Below, piece by piece: positions 60,757 through 64,000 of a DNA stretch of 64,000 bases. Below the pieces are notes generated by a model. That model did no database searches. It saw only the letters and a program-made list of their open reading frames with translations, and was not told the DNA's origin. Every line of letters starts with the position of its first letter. Within the stretch, counting starts at the first letter, position 1. The DNA comes from Veillonellaceae bacterium (GTDB lineage: Bacteria; Bacillota_C; Negativicutes; UBA1444): the NCBI GenBank assembly GCA_012798135.1, contig JAAZNU010000049.1, positions 24,137-88,136 of the forward strand, in the 5' to 3' direction. Both the position numbers and the translations under genes were made by a program.

Positions 60757-61686
60757 TCAGGGGGTTGGTGTTGACGGATTCGCCGCTTTGAGCTGCTGGA
60801 GGATGGCGGCAAGGTCTGCCAAGGGTTGCGGGCCTTCCACGGTAATTTGTTGTCCGTTCCAAAACTCCACCAGTTTATTATGCGGCCTGACGGCAGCCTT
60901 CTTTTCCGCTGATTTCGTTCCGCCTGCGGACTGTTCGGAGTTGGCGGCAGGCGCCGATTCGTCAACGGGAGTTTTCCGCTGGGTGATGACGACTTCCTGG
61001 GTGGTGCCGACGGCGAAGACCTGGCGAATCACGCCGGTCACCGGATCACTTGTAACGGAATCCGGCACTCGGCCCGGCCAGATCAGCGTTGTAATACGCG
61101 AAGGGGCAACCTGTCGGTCGGACGAAACAGGCGCGGCTTTGTACAGTCGGGCTTGTGAGGCCGGCACCGACTGCCGTGGCGCAGCTGCAGGCGTGGATTT
61201 CGTCGCCGGCGGTGGCTGCGTCGGCGACGCTGGGGATTCGGCCGGCGTCGGAGACTGAGACGGTATAGCTGTTGTTTTTGGTTGCGGGGCAGCTGACGCC
61301 GGTAGTGAGGACGGCGAACCGGCGTCAGCGGATTTGCCGGCGGGGGTGGGTAGGGGTGTTGACGGCAAGGCTACGGTCGAAGCAACCTCCTGTACGGGCG
61401 TAAATCCGTGCAGGCCGACAAAGATCAGAAGTGCGGCCGCAGCACCTGCCAATCCGGAATACATCCAGGTCATGCGCCGGCGTGATCGGCTGGCAGCCAA
61501 TCCATCGGCCGCTGCCTGTCGGGTAGCGGTCAGAACATGATCCGGCGGCGTAACCGGCAGCCCGGATTCCCGCAGCAGCGTCGCAACTTCCAACAGATCG
61601 GCAGTCTCCGGATCATCGACCCGGGGATTATGGCCAGCGTTCAACTGATCAATGGAGTCATTCAACAGATCAAGTTTGTCGGTCAT
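60757..61686 (-). CDS. membrane anti-sigma factor candidate
   Basis: Not recognised by family. The 309 residues have a soluble N-terminus (1-70, presumably cytoplasmic) ending in a basic patch (SRSRRR), one membrane helix (about 73-93), a long Pro/Ala/Ser/Thr-rich outer segment (about 105-190) and a C-terminal domain (about 195-300) ending VEGPQPLADLAAILQQL. The ATG overlaps the stop of the ECF sigma gene (ATGA), the classic sigma/anti-sigma arrangement. No zinc-binding HxxxCxxC motif is visible, so it would be a non-ZAS type. Function is inferred from context. Confidence 0.6.
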   Translation of the reverse strand: MTDKLDLLNDSIDQLNAGHNPRVDDPETADLLEVATLLRESGLPVTPPDHVLTATRQAAADGLAASRSRRRMTWMYSGLAGAAAALLIFVGLHGFTPVQEVASTVALPSTPLPTPAGKSADAGSPSSLPASAAPQPKTTAIPSQSPTPAESPASPTQPPPATKSTPAAAPRQSVPASQARLYKAAPVSSDRQVAPSRITTLIWPGRVPDSVTSDPVTGVIRQVFAVGTTQEVVITQRKTPVDESAPAANSEQSAGGTKSAEKKAAVRPHNKLVEFWNGQQITVEGPQPLADLAAILQQLKAANPSTPTP

Positions 61687-62243
61687 TGGCGCCCGCACAC
61701 TCCTTTCTCCGGCAGTTTATCGCGCAACGCCTTCAACGCGCGTTGCTGCAACATTTTGACTGCGGCCTCGGTTTTATTCATGGCAACGGCGGATTCTTTC
61801 AATGGCAATCCGCCGAGAATTCTCAACTCGATGACCCGCCGCTGTTCGGCGGGGAGTTGCATCAGCAGAGTAGCCAGCTTTTCCTTCGTTTCACGTTGGA
61901 CGACCTGTTCGGCCGGATCATCATCGCCTGAAAGGGATGTTCCGGCATCATCCAGGCTTTGCAAGGGCGGCGTGCGTCCCTGTTTGCGCCAGCGGTCGGT
62001 AATCAAATTGGCAGCAATCCGGCCGAGCCAGGACCCGAACTTTGCTTCCCCCGTCTGATAGGAGGAGAGGGAACGAAACGCACGAAAAAATGTTTCCTGA
62101 ACGATGTCCTGCGCATCGTCGGGCCTGCCGGTTTTATAGGCAATAAACCGATACAAGGGATGCCAGCAGCCGGCCACAAGCTGGTTCAAAGCGTCAAGAT
62201 CCCCATTTTTTGCTTTCACAATCAGTTCCTGTTCCGTCGGCAT
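61683..62243 (-). CDS. ECF-type RNA polymerase sigma factor
   Basis: The 186 residues have sigma region 2 (about 25-95: DDAQDIVQETFFRAFRSL and AKFGSWLGRIAANLITDRWRK) and region 4 (about 125-180: LPAEQRRVIELRILGGLPLKESAVAMNKTEAAVKMLQQRALKALR), separated by a short acidic linker, with no region 1 or 3. It is transcribed divergently from the VWA gene and translationally coupled to the anti-sigma candidate. Target promoters are unknown; the inverted repeat upstream is a candidate. Confidence 0.9.
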   Translation of the reverse strand: MPTEQELIVKAKNGDLDALNQLVAGCWHPLYRFIAYKTGRPDDAQDIVQETFFRAFRSLSSYQTGEAKFGSWLGRIAANLITDRWRKQGRTPPLQSLDDAGTSLSGDDDPAEQVVQRETKEKLATLLMQLPAEQRRVIELRILGGLPLKESAVAMNKTEAAVKMLQQRALKALRDKLPEKGVCGRQ

Positions 62244-62344
62244 CCGGTCACCACCCTTTGCACCATTGTGTCAGGTACATTGTAGGGGGTGAGGGTTGTT
62301 TCGTCAACTTTTCTGCACTTATCTCATTAAACGTCTGGCCTTGC

Positions 62345-62387
62345 AAAAAGTAACACCGAAAAACAAACAGGTTTGCGTTACCTTTTT
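62345..62387. promoter_or_regulatory. inverted repeat between ECF and VWA genes
   Basis: AAAAAGTAAC and GTTACCTTTTT face each other across 22 bases within the 219-base divergent intergenic region. On the minus strand GGTAAC followed 18 bases later by CGGT resembles an ECF promoter; on the plus strand the right arm touches a TTGACA box. Confidence 0.5.
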
Positions 62388-62415
62388 GACAGTTTGGCGT
62401 TTGGATAGATGTAAT
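62386..62415 (+). promoter_or_regulatory. promoter for the STN-VWA gene
   Basis: TTGACA at 62386-62391 and TGTAAT at 62410-62415 with an 18-base spacer, about 48 bases before the ATG. Confidence 0.6.
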
Positions 62416-62462
62416 CCGCCAGCGGTTCGACTGTCGGAATAAGCAGAAAGGAATGAGCAAAG

Positions 62463-64000
62463 ATGAAAAAAATTGCTGCTACCGTAATGATTGGAATCCT
62501 TCTTCTATCTACGATTGCCTGGGCTGCCGGTCCGAACAGCCGCCTTGCTTCGATTCCGCTGGAGCAGGAAATTGTGGCTGCTGGAATGCCGCTGCAGGAA
62601 CTGCTTGAGCTGCTGCAAAAACAGAGCGGGATCGTTTTGTTGGCAGCACCGGATGTCGCCGATCTGAAAATTGATATGACGCTGGCGGCAGGACAAACGA
62701 TCGCCGGGACCTTGGATCAACTAAAGGAAAAGTATGGGCTGGACAGCAAGGTAAACACAGCGGGAACCGCCATAGCGCTATTTCAGGGATATCATGCCGC
62801 TGACCGTCTGTTTTCCGGAAAAGCGATGCCATCCCTGGCTGTGAACGAGGCCGCCCGCATCCCTATGGCCGCTCAGCGCCCGCTATTGCCGTCGCCGCAG
62901 TGGAATACGGAGGAATATAAGCGCTTGACCGACAACAATTTTCAGGAAGTCCGAACCTCACCACTGTCGACTTTTTCCATCGATGTGGACACGGCTTCCT
63001 ATAGCAACATCCGACGGTTTCTTAATAGCGGCTCATTGCCGCCGATTGATGCCGTCCGAACGGAAGAATTGCTGAATTACTTTACGTACGAGTACCCGCA
63101 GCCGGCCGGAGATCACCCGGTTTCCGTGACAGCGGAGCTTGGCGACTGTCCCTGGAGTCCGGACCGAAAACTGCTGCTGGTCGGCCTGCAGGGAAAAAAC
63201 ATCGCGACAGAAAATTTGCCGCCCAGCAATTTGGTGTTTTTGATCGACGTGTCCGGATCCATGTCGTCACCGAATAAATTACCGTTATTGAAAACAGCCT
63301 TTAACATGTTGGTGCAGCAACTCCGGCCGCAGGACCGGGTGGCCATCGTAGTCTACGCCGGCGCGGCCGGCTTGGTTTTGGATTCAACGCCGGGCAGCGA
63401 CAAGAAAACAATCGGCGCCAAAATCAATGGGCTGCAAGCCGGCGGATCGACAGCCGGTGGCGCCGGAATCAAATTGGCGTACAAAGTGGCGAAGGAACAC
63501 TTCCTGGAAGGCGGCAACAACCGGGTCATTTTGGCGACCGACGGTGATTTCAATGTGGGTGCTTCCAGTGAAGGCGAGTTGACGCGAATGATCGAGGAAT
63601 ACAGAAATGACGGCATTTTCCTCAGCGTCCTGGGATTCGGCATGGGAAATATCAAGGATAACAAAATGGAAGCACTGGCTGACCGGGGCAATGGCCATTA
63701 CGCTTATATCGACAACGCCCTGGAGGCGAAAAAAGTGTTGGTATCACAAATGGCCGGCACGTTGCATACGATTGCCAAGGATGTGAAGATCCAGGTGGAG
63801 TTCAATCCGGCAAAAGTCAAAGCATACCGCTTGATTGGCTATGAGAACCGGGTGCTCGCGGACCGGGATTTTAACGACGATCGAAAAGATGCCGGTGATA
63901 TGGGATCGGGTCATTCTGTTACCGCTCTGTATGAAATTATCCCGGCTGGGGCGCCGGAGGAGAGTCCGGCCGTCGACCCGCTGGTTTATCAGCAAACGCA
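62463..64000 (+). CDS. secreted STN-like / von Willebrand factor A protein (YfbK-like), partial
   Basis: Open to the window edge, so the C-terminus is missing (512 residues seen). A signal peptide (1-21, ending AWA) is followed by an STN-like domain (about 30-105: MPLQELLELLQKQSGIVLLAA, the fold used by secretins and TonB receptors). The YfbK region follows (YKRLTDNNFQEV, FSIDVDTASYSNIRRFL) and a VWA domain with the metal site DVSGSM (about 260-265) and later TDGDFNVG. ATG has AAAGGAAT upstream. Its role is unknown; joining STN to VWA and pairing with an ECF sigma locus suggests an envelope function. Confidence 0.85.
   Translation, partial: MKKIAATVMIGILLLSTIAWAAGPNSRLASIPLEQEIVAAGMPLQELLELLQKQSGIVLLAAPDVADLKIDMTLAAGQTIAGTLDQLKEKYGLDSKVNTAGTAIALFQGYHAADRLFSGKAMPSLAVNEAARIPMAAQRPLLPSPQWNTEEYKRLTDNNFQEVRTSPLSTFSIDVDTASYSNIRRFLNSGSLPPIDAVRTEELLNYFTYEYPQPAGDHPVSVTAELGDCPWSPDRKLLLVGLQGKNIATENLPPSNLVFLIDVSGSMSSPNKLPLLKTAFNMLVQQLRPQDRVAIVVYAGAAGLVLDSTPGSDKKTIGAKINGLQAGGSTAGGAGIKLAYKVAKEHFLEGGNNRVILATDGDFNVGASSEGELTRMIEEYRNDGIFLSVLGFGMGNIKDNKMEALADRGNGHYAYIDNALEAKKVLVSQMAGTLHTIAKDVKIQVEFNPAKVKAYRLIGYENRVLADRDFNDDRKDAGDMGSGHSVTALYEIIPAGAPEESPAVDPLVYQQT

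Overview
The window looks like a chromosomal stretch of an anaerobic Bacillota. Negativicutes (Sporomusa-like) fits best, but this rests on gene content and gene order, not on a phylogeny. Supporting signs are a class III (oxygen-sensitive) ribonucleotide reductase, SepF/DivIVA/YlmH cell-division genes, a SpoIID homologue, RemA, the DapL lysine/DAP route, two T-box leaders, a SAM-I riboswitch, frequent TTG/GTG starts with strong Shine-Dalgarno sequences, and moderately high GC. No tRNA, rRNA, IS element, prophage or CRISPR array was found. Almost the whole window is ordinary, densely packed core genome.

Layout. 1-9665: T-box-controlled pheST, zapA, a double-module U32 protein, mutS2 and a DUF2148 protein. 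9774-13240 (minus strand): secreted GH3 hexosaminidase and a class A PBP. 13480-16930: yebC, ruvCAB, queH. 16931-17171: non-coding, holding two diverged copies of a structured repeat. 17172-24386: DUF2905, spoIID-like, queA, tgt, yajC, a SpoIIE-like phosphatase, secD, secF. 24555-29064: nrdR, nrdD, nrdG; nrdD carries a 481-residue intein whose homing-endonuclease motifs have lost both catalytic acids. 29214-35399: radical SAM protein, pgeF, yggS, sepF, proC, ylmH, divIVA, DUF167. 35400-42330: an inserted catabolic module made of a sigma-54 activator, a canonical -24/-12 promoter, five redox subunits resembling the multi-subunit dye-linked proline dehydrogenase/HcnABC group, and a pyrroline-5-carboxylate dehydrogenase. 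42399-50092: QueG-like protein, T-box-controlled ileS, lspA, rluD, pyrR, and convergent rqcH. 50223-53736: three-subunit molybdenum hydroxylase. 53844-60657: dapF, dapL, yicC, remA, gmk, rpoZ, coaBC, SAM-I riboswitch plus metK. 60757-64000: ECF sigma factor and membrane anti-sigma candidate on the minus strand, divergent from a secreted STN-like/VWA protein that runs off the window end.

How it fits together. In Bacilli the ylmDEF-ylmH-divIVA block normally leads directly into ileS-lspA-rluD-pyrR. Here both halves are present, but about 8 kb of sigma-54-controlled amino-acid oxidation genes (plus the QueG-like gene) sit between them. The activator binds, I infer, to a TGTCA-N6-TGAC palindrome found both upstream of its own gene and overlapping its stop codon ahead of the catabolic operon. 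The expected product is a membrane- or ferredoxin-linked pathway taking proline (or a related imino acid) to glutamate. The window also holds three factors of ribosome rescue (MutS2, YlmH, RqcH) and three queuosine genes (queH, queA, tgt). The strongest candidates for new biology are the sigma-54 proline-oxidation module with its regulatory sites, the degenerate NrdD intein, the tandem structured repeat after queH, and the ECF/anti-sigma/STN-VWA locus.
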